Both the position numbers and the translations under genes were made by a program. From positions 144,080-208,079 of the forward strand of contig NZ_SMFP01000008.1 in NCBI RefSeq assembly GCF_004348975.1: 64,000 nt of DNA, written 5' to 3'. Shown in pieces: positions 63,926-64,000 of this stretch (its first letter is position 1; each line of letters starts with the position of its first letter). The notes under the pieces were generated by a model. That model had not been told where the DNA came from. It did no database searches and saw only the letters and a list, made by a program, of their open reading frames with translations. Origin of the DNA: Antarcticimicrobium sediminis (GTDB lineage: Bacteria; Pseudomonadota; Alphaproteobacteria; Rhodobacterales; Rhodobacteraceae).

Positions 63926-64000
63926 ATGACGCAAGACAAATGGGGACAGCTCAGACAACGTCTTCTGAAGACGGTTGGACAGAACAATTTCAAGACTTGG
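63926..64000 (+). CDS. dnaA: Chromosomal replication initiator DnaA, first 25 codons
   Basis: The frame from ATG 63926 reads MTQDKWGQLRQRLLKTVGQN and then NFKTW to the window end, the typical N-terminal helix of domain I of Rhodobacterales DnaA (binds DnaB and other partners). The nearby ATG at 63916 is in a different frame. The ATPase and DNA-binding domains lie beyond the window. The order enoyl-CoA hydratase, rpsT, dnaA is usual in this group and supports the call. Confidence 0.9.
   Translation, partial: MTQDKWGQLRQRLLKTVGQNNFKTW

Noticed and set aside
1-64000. CRISPR arrays, prophage, insertion sequences, rRNA or tRNA genes
   Set aside because: No regularly spaced repeats, transposase or integrase motifs, tRNA T-loop patterns or rRNA-like stretches were found on reading.

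Overview
The window looks like a piece of the main chromosome of a marine-type alphaproteobacterium of the order Rhodobacterales (Roseobacter/Rhodobacter relatives). The evidence is the high GC content and codon bias, the fbc-type petABC operon (Rieske, cytochrome b, cytochrome c1), PetP/PetR-like regulators, the deacetylase-like/xseB/ispA/dxs gene order, the ubiB-ubiE | mutM / enoyl-CoA hydratase / rpsT / dnaA block, a serC leader of the type described in alphaproteobacteria, and an abundance of ABC importers. I see no rRNA, tRNA, CRISPR array, prophage or insertion sequence. All assignments come from reading the sequence and remembered family motifs; no database search was run.

Layout. 1-6.5 kb: end of an oligopeptide-type binding protein, pip, divergent ubiG, a glutathione S-transferase, and a Lon-like protease coupled to a stress-protein-like partner. 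6.7-9.5 kb: petABC, closed by a strong terminator. 9.6-14.4 kb: a lone hydantoinase/oxoprolinase-family protein, queG, an NAD-binding epimerase-like protein and exoD. 14.4-19.7 kb: the isoprenoid block dxs-ispA-xseB-deacetylase, then petR-petP. 19.9-28.8 kb: ilvE, then an ArgE-like deacetylase and a DoeA/EutD-like hydrolase divergent from a four-gene spermidine/putrescine-type ABC importer with unusual permeases. 29-34.7 kb: lytic transglycosylase, RNase R, a small glycosyltransferase and dapE. 34.9-38.1 kb: an ionotropic-glutamate-receptor-like channel protein, a small hypothetical, and a choice-of-anchor/cadherin-like/Hint protein. 38.1-43.3 kb: dapD, a glyoxalase-fold protein, a serine/threonine dehydratase-like enzyme, a LOG-family protein, a small hypothetical with a possible decayed extension, and rlmN. 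43.4-52.3 kb: an IalB-family protein, asparaginase, a LysR regulator, a methyltransferase, serB, an AI-2E-family permease, serC-serA and a small His-rich membrane protein. 52.6-58.7 kb: a protein phosphatase, a cysteine-synthase-like enzyme, tdh-kbl with an upstream XRE-cupin regulator, and a thiolase. 58.8-64 kb: ubiB-ubiE, mutM, enoyl-CoA hydratase, rpsT and the first 25 codons of dnaA.

How the genes fit together. Several steps of the same pathway lie in this window without being in one operon: serA/serB/serC (serine), dapD/dapE (lysine and peptidoglycan), ubiG/ubiE/ubiB (ubiquinone, which feeds the bc1 complex made by petABC), dxs/ispA (isoprenoid precursors, including the ubiquinone tail), and tdh/kbl (threonine to glycine). 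The most unusual locus is the DoeA-like/ArgE-like/Pot-type importer cluster, which looks like a complete uptake-and-hydrolysis module for an unidentified N-acyl or cyclic nitrogen compound. Other points worth attention are the glutamate-receptor-like protein whose pore loop lacks the potassium-channel signature, the Hint protein, a threonine dehydrogenase without its structural zinc cysteines, a four-copy intergenic motif, and GTCCG/CGGAC palindromes in two regulatory regions.
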